Shown: positions 36,502-50,600 of the stretch, piece after piece
How the letters are laid out: every line of letters begins with the position of its first letter
How positions within the stretch are numbered: the first letter of the stretch is position 1
NCBI GenBank assembly: GCA_036850595.1
Contig: CM072168.1
Coordinates: forward strand, 13,631,982-13,695,981
Source of the DNA: Rhyacichthys aspro
Lineage: Eukaryota > Chordata > Actinopteri > Gobiiformes > Rhyacichthyidae
Reading direction: 5' to 3'
Length of the DNA: 64,000 nt
The notes under the pieces: generated by a model
What the model was told of the DNA's origin: nothing
The model's database searches: none
Seen by the model: the letters and a program-made list of their open reading frames with translations, nothing else
Position numbers and translations under genes: made by a program

Positions 36502-39500
36502 TTAGTTGATTCTGCGTAGTTTTTGGTGCCAGAGTGCAGTCGGGAGGTTTTGGCAGCCCTGATATTCCCTCCGCATCTCACCATCCGTCAGAGGGGGCGT
36601 GATATTGCACGGAGCACCAGCCAGCGTCACATTTAAAAGACCAGTCCAAGGCTCCAGGAGGTGAGACATCCCAGCACCCTGTGACAATTGTCAGAAGAAG
36701 AGGATGGAGCAGGAGTCAGCAGGTGGTTAGAGCACAAGAATAAAGAATGACAGTACCTTTTCTAAATGATCCAGGAGGCAGGTAGCAGGGCTGATGAATG
36801 CCCAGTTGTTGTCATCCCAGCCTGGGTTTACCCTCTGATTCTGCTGGGTGTGGGTCTGTCTGGTTGGGCTCTGAATCAGAACCACATTCAGATGTTTTTG
36901 GGATCCTCTCAGCCTCTTGGACAGCACTCCACTGTAGCTTTGATCCACAAAGAGCAGAACCCGAGTCGCTCTGCAGCCTGCCAGGTCAGCCAGCAGCTCA
37001 TTGACAGAGTATCGCTCCTTTAAGTCCGCCTGGAACAAAACATGTGTGATCAGGCTTAAAATGTGTACCAGGTTGCAGAATATATGAGCAATGGGCTTAA
37101 TAAAAATTAGGAAATTAGGAGCTAATATATTCTGGTAGAATCTGAACAAAAAAGGAGAATGATTATTATTATTCCTGATAATACTTTCATAATACAACAA
37201 ATTGCTGAATTTATGAAGACCCTGAATAATGCTCTTAGATATAATCTATCTGACATGAGGATAATAAGACTGTAGGTTTATAACTGTTTGTATATTTGTT
37301 CATGGTTTCTTTATCTACTGTGGACCTGATTGCACCCACAAACTTGTCTCTGTGGGAACAAATTTAAAATCTCTATGTGTTGACAGCTGACATTTCTGGC
37401 TAGAGAAAAATATGTAGGTGCCCTGTGTAGAGTCTAACATTAGTCAGTAAGAATATATTTTCCTTTACCCATTAGAAACATCATAGCATCATCATAACTT
37501 AGTAGAACATAGATCAAATTACAAATGTGTAGGTGTGAACCTCTTACAATGCCGTTGAGGTTGGCGTCCCACAACAACATTGTCCCATCACTGCGCGTGG
37601 GGGAATTTAAGTAAAGGACCAGCGTGTCGGCGCAGTGTTGCTTCCTGCAGATGTATGACACATGGTTACGAATCACTGCTTTCTCTGTTGCTGAGTACAC
37701 TCCCTCTACATCCTCTGTGTGGAAAAACAAAAATGAAAAAGATGTAGGCAGGGATTTCAGGCACAACAGTTAAAATGTGCATCAATGCTGTACCTGGGAA
37801 ATGTCCACTGCTGGCAAAGAAGGTCTTAATGTGATCTTTATGAAAGCCGTTGTTCCGAAGCATTCGGTAAAACTTCTGAAGGTTTTGTACGTGATGCTGG
37901 AAAGTCATCTGCGGCTGCCAACCACCTGCACACACGCACAAACTATACTGATTAGAATATACTGTAATGTCAAATGGTTACTACTAAATAATTATCTTTT
38001 ACTGCGTTTTTCTTCTGTAAACAAAAACTTAATGTAAAAGCGTTTGGTTCTGGGGGTTTTGTACTAAAAAACATTTTTTATCTAATCACTAATTTTGTCA
38101 GCTTTTAAATCCACACCCCACTGTTCAGAAATAGGTTTTAGGAGCACATTTGCAGGTGAGCCACAATGGCACCAGTTGTTAAAAAACAGATTGTGTTCAG
38201 AAGAATTCAAATACAATTTTTAGATTAAAGAGCATATTAATAAGGTCTGTGTAAAAAATGACATTCTTTGTTTGTAAGAGACCATGTAAATCTTCTCAGA
38301 ACAGTTGAATCAATACAGACCCATCATGTTTTTCTTCTGCCGTACAAGGTTATAGTTAAAGTTAAATAGAGTTCAGACTTGAGAGAACCTGAGCTGAAGG
38401 TTAGTATTGACAGTGTCCTACCTGAGATGAGGACTGCATGGTCACATGTTTGGTAGAGGCGGCAGGAGAGGTGTGTGGCCAGTGGCTGCTGGTGGCATCG
38501 CCGGGTGTTTTTATTGAGCTCGCAGCTGGACACGGGTAAACCTGGAGAGGCCAGAGGCAGCGGCTGAGGACATCGTGCAAACTCTGTGTTGTCTGAAAAC
38601 AGCAGAGGCATGTTTATGGCAAACTGAAGGAAAATGCACCATCATAATGTAGTGGGTTATAGACACAGAACATTAAATTTGAATCTAATTGTACCTGTAG
38701 GTGGGATGTTTAAAACGCTGTTGTAATTGCATGGAAAAACTGAATACTTGTAAACAGTTTCGATTACAAAGCCCAGGTGGTTGGCATAAATTGTGAGTGG
38801 GCGGTCTTGGCAGGACATGAGAATGAATCTACTATGCAACAAAATGCCAATCAACTTATTAAAACTTTACAACCAAATGTGACTAATACTTTGATCCCAT
38901 TATTGCGTTTGAACTTTTATTTCCTTGAATTGGCTTGAATTTATCCTGTTTTGTGTTTTGTTTTTCCCCTACCCATACTCTGGTGAGGTGCTTGTATAAA
39001 CATAACATTTTCACTTTATTAAATAAAACTCCATAAACAGTCTCAGAGCAGAATGGTAAATATGCATATATCTCAGATTACCTCATAACAGTGACACTCT
39101 GCAGATTCATGTTTCTGGAAATGTTAACAAAAAATGTTGTTTATTTATTGAAACTGGATCAGATGTATTTGTCCAGATATCACATTTTGAAGTGAAAAGG
39201 AAAACCTGATTGGCATAGATTTATTTATTGGCCCAAGCTAACAACAGACTCTCCTTCCTTTTAGTGTTAATAAAGACTCTATGTGTGCGCTCCAGGTGGA
39301 AGGACATGTTACTGAGTCCAAAATTAAAGGTTAAAGGTGTCGCCAGATGCTCCGTTAGAAGTATAACAGGTCGGCTTTTGTTTGTTTTGTTTAGTTATTT
39401 AAGTATTATAAGTCCAATTTGAAACATGAGATAGAGAAAAACAAAGGCAGGAGCAGTAGTGTGTTTTCCAATCGGGGAAATTTTTGGCCTTGGGAGCGTA

Positions 39501-41852
39501 GGAGCTGGGGAGCAGTGACTCACTCGAGAGTTTAGACTTACCCACACATCTGAGTCTTTGAGTTCGGTTGCTGTCTCCCACTCCAACCACGAGTGGGAGG
39601 AAGTGGACCTCACAGAGCCCACCGATGGTTCGCTCAACCGTTCGACTGGTGCCACTGATGGTACCACCTCGCAGCCGGCGCTTCAGCTGGTTCTGACACC
39701 GACCCTTTAAAGCCAGGGTCAGACACTCCTCTCCTGAACACACACAGCAGAAAAACAACCCAGTAACCGCTATTAATTACAGCCAGATTTAAGCTTATTC
39801 TGCACATTGCATATTCTCTGTTTGTTGTAACTTTGATGTCATTCTGTCTTGATTTTACAAAAGGAACTCGATGTTTGTCATTTCTTATGAGAGGTATTAG
39901 GGGAAAAAAATGCTGTTTTTTTTTTGTTTTGTTTTTTTGCAGGTTTGACATTTAACCATCCACACTCACTTGAAAGTCAGTTTAGACTAGACCAGGCCAA
40001 AGGGAAAGAGTTTTTAGGCTGAAGAGGTTTTACTAATTCAGGTGGCTTCCTCTGGCCTTTTACTGTGGGCCAGTTGGAAAAAAAGAAATTATTTCCACTG
40101 GCACAAAATCACAAATGACCCAAATGTTTATTCATTAAAAATGTGTTTCGGTTGCATTAACGGCACTCAATCCCGGAATTAAAGTTGCACTTACTGACAA
40201 GACTAAATGGGGCACCAATTCACTTTACCAATCTTTGGACTTGCTGATAATGTGTTCTATATCCATAAAACTGCTTTCTCAGCCACTTCCTCCAGACAGA
40301 AAATGTAACTTTGTTGGTGTAGATTTCACGGTTTTAACCCCAACACTCTCTGTTGCAAATATTCTAGTCTGTCTCCTCTTGTTGGGTTAAAGGAGGTCCA
40401 AAGCCCTCTTCAGGACCCAGCAGGGGGCCCAGGGCTGCGTGTGGATATAAATAATTGACAGGTGTGTGTTTATGTAGCACAGGGCCAAATTCACCTCAAC
40501 ATCTGGCCGTAACCTCTTACACAGCGGGAGATCAGCAGCTCGTGGATTACTACAGAGTAGACCTACATTCACTTGCTCTTCTCTTGTGCCTTTTCAACCT
40601 GAATAAAGCACTTTAAAACATTTCACTTCTTAAATCTGATTCATCTGCAGTAAAGTTGAAGGGGATAGATATGGACCAAAATCCAAAAATGCATCATTTT
40701 AAACGAGTTGTTTAGAATAATAGTGCCTAATTCAAACTTTAAAGTGTTGACTTTATAGGTTACCAAAGGGGTATATGTCCCCAAGATGTGTGAATACAAA
40801 AAGATGATGCTGAGGCCAAAAAGAGGAAGCTGGGTCAGACTCCCTCTGAGCAAGAACATGCCCTACATCCAACAATGAGCTATAAATGGAGCTTTTAAAG
40901 GTCAGTCACTAACATTTAACTTTTACTTTCTGTCTTTGAGCTCCTTTTGAACTGCTTTACAAAAACAGTGGCAGGTAGTAACTTGTTCTGTTTACCTCAT
41001 TATCACTATGTTGTAACTTTCTATATAAATTGTACATGTAAGAGTAGATTTCATGACACATTCTTTTAAAAATATTACTTTTACACTCATTCACTCTCTC
41101 TTTCACAAAATTGTTTTCAAATAGTAATTTACTTTATACGCATTTATATCAGAGTATTTGGAAAGTACTGCTCTCTTCTCATCTCTCTATTAAAGACGTA
41201 GTAAATGTGTCTGTTGACTCACCCAAATAAATACCATCCATATGGGAACATCTTTTCTTAGTCACATTCATATCCACATAAAAAAGGACCACCGGATGTC
41301 CGAAGTTTTCCCCAGGGCTTGGGTCCAGCACCAGCACAGCATCATGGGCCACTAAACTGGAGAAAGACTGATGTCTGATAGGACCTTGCCCTCCATTGAG
41401 CACAGGACTCACGCTGTAACTGCCCCGTGGTTTGTAGCCCAACATCCCTCCAGAGGTGTCCGGCAGAATGGCCACCACTTTGTCTGAGTGACCTGAAGAG
41501 AAATAGTGGGGTTTACCTTCACATATACATGATTCACAGCAATAAACATTTCATCCATTCTTTACTTGAGAGTTAAATGTTCGCCACACTCTTCTCTACC
41601 TGCTCCAGCGCGTGGCTCCGACACGTAAACGGCCACAGAAGACAGCGGGAGGTGGGACAGTCGCCTGCACTCAGCCTCAGACAGCGAGGATGTATGGAGG
41701 CACCGGTCCAGCTGGTTCCACTGCAACGACTGCAGACCGGACCGGACCCAGCGCTCCAGTCGCCCCGGGGCCAAGGCACCAGCTGGGGTCACCGGCAAAG
41801 TGTGGAGAATGAGGATGAAGAGGGGAGCAGCAAGAAGAGTGAGGGGTCCCAT
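36502..41852 (-). CDS. Secreted/ER-lumenal protein with caspase/C13-like C-terminal fold; family not recognised
   Basis: Coding exons in order: 41852-41600, 41492-41223, 39733-39542, 38592-38422, 37925-37794, 37714-37548, 37029-36757, 36678-36502. The first five introns are phase 1 and the last two phase 0; the sum is 1635 nt (544 aa), ending at TAA 36504-36502. The N-terminus has a signal peptide (MGPLTLLAAPLFILILHTLP, then VTPAGA). Residues 25-285 are Cys-containing with N-glycosylation sequons (NVT, NRT). From CDHAVLISGGW (about 287) a strand-helix pattern follows: a helix ending GFHKDHIKTFFA, then DTLVLYLNSPTRSDGTMLLWD, then VLLFVDQSYSG (about 419-429). This resembles legumain/GPI8/caspase topology. 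The positions expected for catalytic His (after LYL) and Cys (DQ-C-YSG) read S/P and Ser 426, so it is probably not a protease. Two more sequons (NVT, NIT) lie near the C-terminus, and there is no membrane anchor. The exon structure is solid; the fold is inference. Confidence 0.8.
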
Positions 41853-43400
41853 TGTGAGACCTGTTATTATGTTTTTATTATTCTGTTGGTGTTGTATCTG
41901 CTCTTCACTTCAGATTGTGCTGCATTCTCTTGATTATCCTTTTTAAAATATGTTGCCGTATTCTATTTACTATATATGTTATACTTTCTTATAGCTTTTA
42001 CTTATTCCTCATTTTCTTTCTTGGTTTGAGGGAGAAATAGAAAAATTAATCCTTTTACTGACAAAATTTGAATTGCTAATACATTGACAAAAATATCTCC
42101 AGTTATCATAAAGACTAATTTGTCCTACTATCTTGTTCTTTCTTCCATCGGGTTTAAATATCCGAGCCCCAAATGTTAGTGTCCAATCAGAGGTTGGTGC
42201 ATCACCCTCCAGTCAAAAGAGTCTGTCCATTTTAATGAAGCTCCTTGAGAAACGTCCACAGCTTTGGGAAGTGTCCTGCTGCTCAGCCCTCACTCTGCTC
42301 CGCTTCATTCTGCTCTGCTTCACTCTCTTCTGGTCACTTTATCTGCCTCCCCTCCCTCCCTCTTTGCCTCGCTCACTCATTTATTCCCACTCGGTCTGCC
42401 TGCGAGCTCCAACATGTCACAGGAAGGGAAACTGAGAGATGAAGAGGAAGGTAATTAGGAAATCACTGGCCAAAAAATTTAAAGCAAAGACAAGACAGAA
42501 GGGTAAAGCTGAGTGGGCAGAGAATGTGATGGATAAACGAGAAGTTGGAATTGTTTTAAACATGTCATTCTTAAATTTGCTTGATATGAATATAGTTATC
42601 TTCTTGTATAAAAAGTTTTTTGTCCATAGCCAGGGAAAAAGTCAATATTGCCTTTTTGCATTTAGCAATTTTTCTGTCTTTATTCTGCTGTGATTTTTTT
42701 TTTAATCTTTAAGGAGCACAGACTTCTCTATATTTTAAAGAAAAGATAAATTCATGTTTAATTTCTCATCTTACACAGGCCTCACATTGAGGGCTACATT
42801 TAGCACATGTTTGTATAATATACAATAAATGCAATGAAGAAATAAAAGAACAGAAAATGTTTTATAGTAGATTATAATATTAGTCATAAGTCTGTCCCAG
42901 TATTTATATTCCTGTCCACTGCTCTGAACTCCCTCTGCACTGACAACTGTACAGGTGAACTGTCTTTTTAAAGAAAATGTAAAATAGTTGTTAGACCTGT
43001 GTGACAAAACGATGGTCACATCAAATGACAAAAGATGAGGGAGAAGATTACATGTGAGAGGTCAGTGATGTTTTGGTCTCTCAGAGTGAGCCCTCTAGTG
43101 ACAGAATCTCTTAGGCACAAGTCACTCTGGGTTCCCAATGAAGTTTGAGCCTCTTCCATCTTGTGGGAATTGTGTTAATATGAAAAGAGTCTACTGGGGA
43201 TTTATGGATATTTAGTTGTGTGTGTCAAAATAGCAGAAAAAGTTATAATTTGCTTAAGACTTGTGAGTTAGTTTTTTTCAACTTCAAATAACCTACGTTT
43301 TCAGTCAAAAAAGAAAAACGAGAAAATAGAAGAGAAGAAGAAACAAGCTGGCCCTCCAGTGAATATAGTTGATGACCCTTGGGCTACACTGTATATAATT
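41853..43400. other. Spacer between the minus-strand gene and ttll4
   Basis: It should contain the promoter of the minus-strand gene. The two genes are divergent with about 2.8 kb between their start codons. A short ATG segment with a GT donor (42414-42450) is the only coding-like sign and is not assigned. Confidence 0.4.
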
Positions 43401-44646
43401 CTTGTGTGTGCTGTGTGCCCGTGCTCCACCACTAGGGGGTGCGCTGGGTTCAACTGCGCTCTGTGATTTGTGAAGAAATCCGAAACTCGAGAGGAACTCT
43501 CGCCTATAGATGATCTCTGGTCCATGCACTTTCCATTAAACCGACACTGTGATGGGATAAAGTGCAGCCAGCGGTACGACAAACACAGGAGACATGTTAC
43601 CTTGTATAGCAAGGGGACAAGTCGGTGGGTTCATTGGTAAGATATTGAACAAATGTCGTGTTCAGTGTTGGTATTGTTGTCCCGCCGATAGACACTTGTG
43701 CTCTGTTGGGGCTTGTTGCTAAGCTAACTGCTATGCTCACAAACGTGTGTCGCGGTAAACACGGCGGAAACAGTGCTGCCAGGTTTCCATCTCTCTATCA
43801 GTCTTGTGTGATTGTACCAAGATGGTTTAATGTTTTTACAAGTTTTATTTTGAACCAGTATGGGCCCTGGCTCTGTCAGGTTTTCGCCTAAATTTCGCTG
43901 TTTTTCAAGAAACCATATGCTTTAAGCCACACTTGAACGGGGCACATGGTGTAACATGTGCAATATCTGCCTGTATTTGAGACAAAGATTTTTAAAAAAA
44001 GGCAAACGATGAGCAGTTTCTCTGTAAAACTGTGCTAAATGATTCTCGGAGGCTTGTCCATATTACTGGACTAAATGGTACAATTTGTTCTTTTTGTTGT
44101 CCATAGTTTTAGGCAAAGAAAGTGCCAGTGAAGACAAAATGATGGCTGTAACTACTTCGAGACCTCCATCCTCAACTCTATCAGCAAACCAAATGTGCAT
44201 CTGATCACTCCAGACATTGTGTTCTGTTTGGAAGGAGTTGAAGGAAGAGTTTGTGGACCCAGGTTCACTTAATCCTGGTCTCTGCTGCCTTTGCATTTCA
44301 ACAAACACAGTCTGGCTGTTAAATGAAGGAACACATCTAAGTGCCTGACTTGAGACATAAGACAGCACTGAAGTTTCTACAGCTGAACCGTTTCCAGGGA
44401 TTTGATGACCACTGTTGGATTTGCAGTTATGATTAGTTTTGTTCAGGGTTCAACAAGAACTTTTTGTCAATCTGTAACAATCCAGGGTACATTTCCTACA
44501 TGTTGTTGGAGCTGACACCTGAAAATTATTTTGAAAAGTTTACAAGAGGCAGGGTATTCAGAAAGAACTGAGATTCATCACCGTTTAATTCCTATCTGCC
44601 TTGACCATTACTGCCAACGTTTAAGGTCTAAATCTACGGCTCTGCC
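43401..44646 (+). promoter_or_regulatory. Probable ttll4 promoter and 5' UTR exons
   Basis: The stretch around 43430-43780 is richer in CpG than its surroundings. A strong donor (CATTG/GTAAGA) ends a possible non-coding exon at about 43639. An acceptor at about 44105 would start the 5' UTR part of the exon carrying the start codon. Several upstream ATGs are present, including one at about 43594. I see no TATA box. Boundaries are inferred. Confidence 0.35.
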
Positions 44647-47600
44647 ATGCCTACTAACCAGTCCTACCCCTGGGGTGGGGGGAAGCCTGTGTCATCCTCC
44701 AATGATAATACTACCACAAGCTCTGTCAGTACAAATGCCAAATTACTGACAGTTTCTGTCAGTAAAGTGCCTTGTAGTCAGACATCTCTAGAACAAACCA
44801 AGAGAAAAGATCTAGCCAAGCCACTATCTCTAAATGCTTCCTCTGCTGCTTCCTTCATGCGACAGACAAAAGGGGCTTCAGGATGGGAGAGTGGGGACAG
44901 CAATAAACCTACCACCAAGAGCCAATTCACCACAGTGCCAGATGTGTCTCCAGTCCTGCCACAACTTAATGGAAGTCCAACTAAATCTTCCATTATCCAG
45001 AAGGAAAACCAAGTAGCAGCTATGCAGAAAAATACATTGCCTAAGTCCTCTCTTCCTTTAAATGGTTTACAAAACAGAGAAAAGGATTCTACAGGTGATG
45101 CTCCTTTAAAACTAAGGCACCTTTTATCAGTTGCTCAGCAAGACCTTTTCATCAGAGGACAGTCAACACTGCAGCAAAGTAACAGGTCGATGGTGAGTAA
45201 ATTACTTTACCAAGCAAGAAAAAGTTTGAAGGAATTTAGTGGTATATCCTTTGTTTGGAAAACATTAAATAATCTGTATGTCTACACTCTATATAGAATA
45301 TATAATTATCAAATCAGATTATAAATATGTGTAATGTGCACAATAACATAAACACTGTAATTCAATTACAGCTTTTTGTTTTTTTTCCCCCCATAATGTC
45401 ATCTATATTAATTGACTGAATCTTTTTAACTTGAACCATGTTTTTCAGGCTGGAGCCTCTACTTTATTGCCTTCAGGACCCTCTGAATGCCTTACCACTT
45501 CTAAACACCAGGGGGCAGCTATGCCAACTGACTCTTCCAACCTTAAAATTCCCAAAGTTGATGGACAAAGCACAAAAAAACCAACAAGACTGAGTCTGTC
45601 GGCTAAAGAAGTGTCCAAACATACTCTTTCACAAAGTGTTGGCTCTGCACTTATCTTAAACTATCACAAATGTAGTTATGCAACAACTAATAATAAGCCT
45701 GCAGGGAAGACTTCAGCTGAGGTAAACTGCCATGGCCTTGAAAGTCAGTTGTCTGCAGGAGACGGCAAGTCAAGTATCAGTCTATTGACAGATTCTCCAT
45801 CTTCAAATGAACCCATCCCATCTCAACACAGAGCTACTCAGAAAGAACCGGACCTACTACAGGATATGAATTCAGGTAATGAGAAGAACAGCTGCTCATT
45901 ACTGACAATGTCACATTTCACAAATTATCATGAACGATAATCTGCCTATTCAATGTAAAAGTATTGTTACAGTCTACCTATAAAAGTAAACTATAGAAAA
46001 CATTGTACAGCTTTTGTATTTTCAAACAGCATAAATATCTGTTTTCCCTTATTCCCTCCCCCAGTGTTCAGTGACAATCTGAGCATAGTATTATTCTTTC
46101 TAATAGGGCCACAACACAACAGACACTTGTAGGACTTGTGTCATATCTCTTTAACTTACTCTACTATTTTGCGGGCTCCACAGGAGTCTTGGTGGGCTCT
46201 GTCACCAACCAGATCTCTGCCATCCATTTAACTAAACACAAACAAGCTGGCTCCATGTCACCATCATCCTCCTCGTCTTCCTCTCCATCGGAGAAATGTG
46301 TCGTGGAAGGGACCCAGCTCATTGAGTGAGGACTTGTCATTAATGCCTTTGGTGATTTTTAATTTTACTAGAAATTTTGAACTTTATAATCATTGTTCCC
46401 AGTCCAGAGAGTGACATGCAGGTGGATGGAGCTGAGGAGGACCTGCCTGACGAGTTGGAGAATGCATCCAGTGATGACGGTAAAACTCATGATAGGAGCT
46501 AGAAATCTTAAAATCTCATTTATTTTCAGTATATTTGTGTAATTAATTAGTACTGTAATTAACCGCTCTTTCACTTTTTTCTTTAGACGGATCAGATTGT
46601 TCATCTATCAATGGTGCCTCTTCCACCTCATCCTTTGTACTTCTTTCAAGGTAAGACACTATAAGTTCACCCCAATATATTTTATTTTGCTATTGGAAAT
46701 GGAAAAATAAAACCTCACCTGCTGAGGCTTGTATCACAGAGGTGGTTAATCCAGGTGCAAATCCAGGTTGGATCCATGTCATTCCCCTCTTTCTCCTACA
46801 GTGTCCTGTGTATTTACACTGTCGCCATCTAATAAATCCTGAAAGGCCCAGATTAATATTCATATTGGTTGTGACAAGTCTTTAAATGCTACAGTTAAAA
46901 CGTTACTACAAGTATTACGTAACCCCCTACAGGTAATTCTTCCATCACAGAAGCATACATTCATTAGATGCTGTGGAGCGTTTCTCTGTCATTCTGTGCA
47001 TTGTTGAAGCAGCTGAAAGCAGCAGAGCGCGGTGGAAAGGTCGGCTGCATTGTGTCAAGTATTGTGCCCTGCATTAATGGGCTCAACAGTAGAACTCCCT
47101 ACCAAAGACTCGGGCCTGGTTCTCTGTAAAAACAGCCTGAAAAGGGGCTGCTACATGTGTTTTTTACACCTCATCCTCCTCCTAAAAGCTAGTTTGTGTG
47201 TGGTAAGCATAGTGCATCCAAGAGCCACCAATGCCATCGTTTGCCTGGCAGTACCTGAAGGATTATATTAGAGGAAAGACCTGGTGTCATTCTTGATCAT
47301 CCATCTTTTGAGCCATCTTTTATTACCCCCTATATGCCGGTCATGTGAGTGGTTATCTGTTTAGCTCATCCTTTTGTGAAATTTTTAGTATCTTTATTGC
47401 TAAGTGTTTTAATGTAATTGGTGTAATTGCATATAATATACAGTTTATGTACCTTTTTAGATTTAAAGTAACGCTTTTAGTGTCACAGGGGCCTTGTGTG
47501 TGATGTAGCTGACCCCAAATTCACACAGGTGTCATGTTACTGGCACAGAGTGCAAACGATCATTCCTTCTGACCACACTCAACTCCTGTTACCAACTAGA

Positions 47601-50600
47601 GCGGTGAGCGGATGCCAGCTACCGTTATTTAGAAGTTGGTGAACTTAACTCTGGTTGCATTAGATTTTAATGTTGTTTGGAGTGTCCCGTTTGCTGTTTT
47701 AAATGTCTGAACAGAGCTGTGGCATTAGGAATAGGTCCATTTGTTGTAAACCAATTAAAAGTCTATATATTAGATGGTGTTGCTTTTGACATACCAGTCT
47801 TAATGAATAATTAGGAGTCAGGTGTCACGATTCAACTGTGAAACCAAAGAACATAATCAGCGAAGTGTGAACACAGTTTGAGTGACAAAATGTTTTTGTT
47901 GGTGGTCTTAAAGAACTTTTTTAAGAGTCACATTTGTTTTAGGTTTCAAGTGTGACATCACTTCAGATAATGAATTATGCTGATGTTATGAATTATTTTT
48001 TTCTATGTATATATTTTACCTGCTCATTGCTGTCAAACTGTTGCTCGCTGAAAGAGAGCTGCATTATGTGATGTCCTTACAAAGCATAGATAAATTATTC
48101 AAGTGGAGTGTTCTGTTGTACTCTTGATTTTGGTGAATTGAGCCACTGAACACACAAACTCTGTTTCAGCATTGTGTAAAATCACTGATTTATTGGGCAT
48201 TTTAACATATCTATTCATAATGTATCTGTGCCTTTGTCTTTTTTCAGTGTTGAAGAGCCAATGTTATTGGGAGCAGAAGATGACCGTGAGGAGAAACCAG
48301 CTTTGGTTCCCAGTTTGTTCCCTTTCTTTCCACCAACACTATACTTCAGCACTGCCAATGAGAAGGGTAACTCTATACTTTTGTCAACAGAGGCTAACTT
48401 GACTGACAATTGAAATGTACTTATTTTTACTTTGAGTCCATATAAATAATGTCATTTTTATCCTGAGCCTCTTAGAAGATATAAAGTTAAGTGACAAAGT
48501 GATGCAATGATAATAATTTATCTTTATTGCTTTTCTGCAGTTGAGCTGCTGCCTATTGAACAGAGGCGATTGTTGAGATGGAAGATGAGCACAGTCACAC
48601 CCAATGTTGTCAAAAACACTATTGCCAGGTCCCACTTCAAAGTCACCAAAAGTAAGTCTTTAATGTCATTGACTTAAGTGTTCACATTCAGTATTTAGTT
48701 TCCTCCAGTTCCACCACAAACGATAAACAATATAAAACTGTGTCCTGCTGTATACAAGACAAAGGAATTATCCTCATTGTTGATACTTTGATATTATAGA
48801 AAGCCATGACTGGTTGGGCTGCTGGGGTCATCACATGAAGTCTCCATGTTTTAAAGCCCTGGGAGAACACCAGAAGGTAAAAAGAAACTTGACTGTGCAT
48901 AACCTTTTACATTTTTAATTCAAACTAATGTGTTTGTCATATTGTTGTAGCTAAATCATTTCCCAGGGACTTTCCAGATTGGCAGAAAAGACAGACTGTG
49001 GAGGAACTTGTCCAAGATGCAGGTTCGCTTTGGCAAACAAGAGTTCAACTTTTTCCCTCGAACATTCATTCTTCCTCAGGACATTAAACTGCTTCGAAAA
49101 GCCTGGGAGGACGGTGGCACTAGGCAGAAGTGGATCATCAAACCTGTATGTTCTGCTTGTACCCATTATTGGTAATGCCCTTAATTTTTATATTGCAAAG
49201 GAAGGTATAATTTTTTTCTGGTTTTCTGCACTACAACAGCCTGCTTCAGCTCGGGGAATAGGCATTCAGGTCATTCACAAGTGGAGTCAGATGCCGCGGA
49301 AGAGACCTCTCCTGGTTCAGAAGTAAGTTCAGAGTTATTGCCTGCAGTATTTAATGTTTTTGGGTAGGGTTTATCATTAAGTAAAATGTAAAAATTGAAA
49401 TCATAAAAAAGCCTATTACTTAAACAACCTAGGTATTAATTTAATATTTATGCTACTCAGTTTATGGGTTACTGTCACTTTGTTTTGTTTTACACAGATA
49501 CCTTCACAAGCCTTACCTCATCAGTGGCAACAAATTTGACCTTCGAATCTACGCCTATGTGACATCCTATGACCCACTGAGAATTTACATTTTCTCCGAT
49601 GGACTGGTTCGATTTGCCAGCTGCAAGTCAGTTTCACATTCTTATAAATGATTGTGTGAATTGTTTTACTGCCACATAATATTCAAGATTCTTTTTTGCT
49701 TCTTTGCCTCAGGTATTCATCTTCAATGAAGACTCTGGGTAACAAGTTTATGCATCTGACCAACTACAGCGTAAACAAGAAAAACTCTGAGTACCAGGCA
49801 AACAGTGATGACAAAGCTTGCCAGGGACATAAATGGTACTTTTTTATGTAATAAAACCATACATTTGTCTCCTCCCTATCATCTTTGCCTCACTAACTTT
49901 TTATTCTTTGTTTTAGGGCTTTGAAGGCTTTGTGGCAGTATCTTGGGTCGAAGGGAATTAACACCACTCAGATATGGGAGAAGATTAAAGACATTGTGAT
50001 CAAAACTGTTATTGCGTAAGTTTCTGATTTGTAAAAAGCTGTGGCAACATGACAGAGTGTTGACTGTACTGGTTTTTGTCTGTGTCAGGTCTGAGCCATA
50101 TGTAACCAGCCTGTTGAAGATGCACGTTCGAACACCTTACAGTTGCCATGAACTGTTCGGCTTTGACATTATGCTGGATGAGAAACTCAAACCATGGATC
50201 TTGGAAGTTAACATATCACCCAGGTGGTACACATAAGTAAACATACATGCAGGTTTAAAAAGGCTTGTTGTGTAACCGTTACATCTTTGGTCCAGTCTTC
50301 ATTCCAATACTGCACTGGACGTTTCCATCAAGGGTCAGATGATCAGAGACCTCCTCAACCTGGCAGGCTTTCGGATTCCCCAGAGAGAAGCTGGGTCTGT
50401 ATCTAGCAGCAGTCCCTCCAGTTCAACCAGCAGGTAACAAGTTGAATGAAATATGTAAAAACAATGGCCTGTGACTATCTTTGGTATAACTTCACATTGT
50501 ATTGTACTGTACAAAATCATATTTACTACGAAAGTTGGAATTGTAGCATACCAATAGATGTTGATTCCTGAATATGAATGCTGTGTTTTAAATAGTTTGT

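Noticed and set aside
41577..41933. 118-codon plus-strand open frame
   Set aside because: It is the antisense shadow of the signal-peptide exon of the minus-strand gene, whose splice phases and signal peptide are clear.
44063..44368. 101-codon minus-strand open frame in the ttll4 5' region
   Set aside because: Antisense to the presumed 5' UTR exon, with no domain and no promoter signs.
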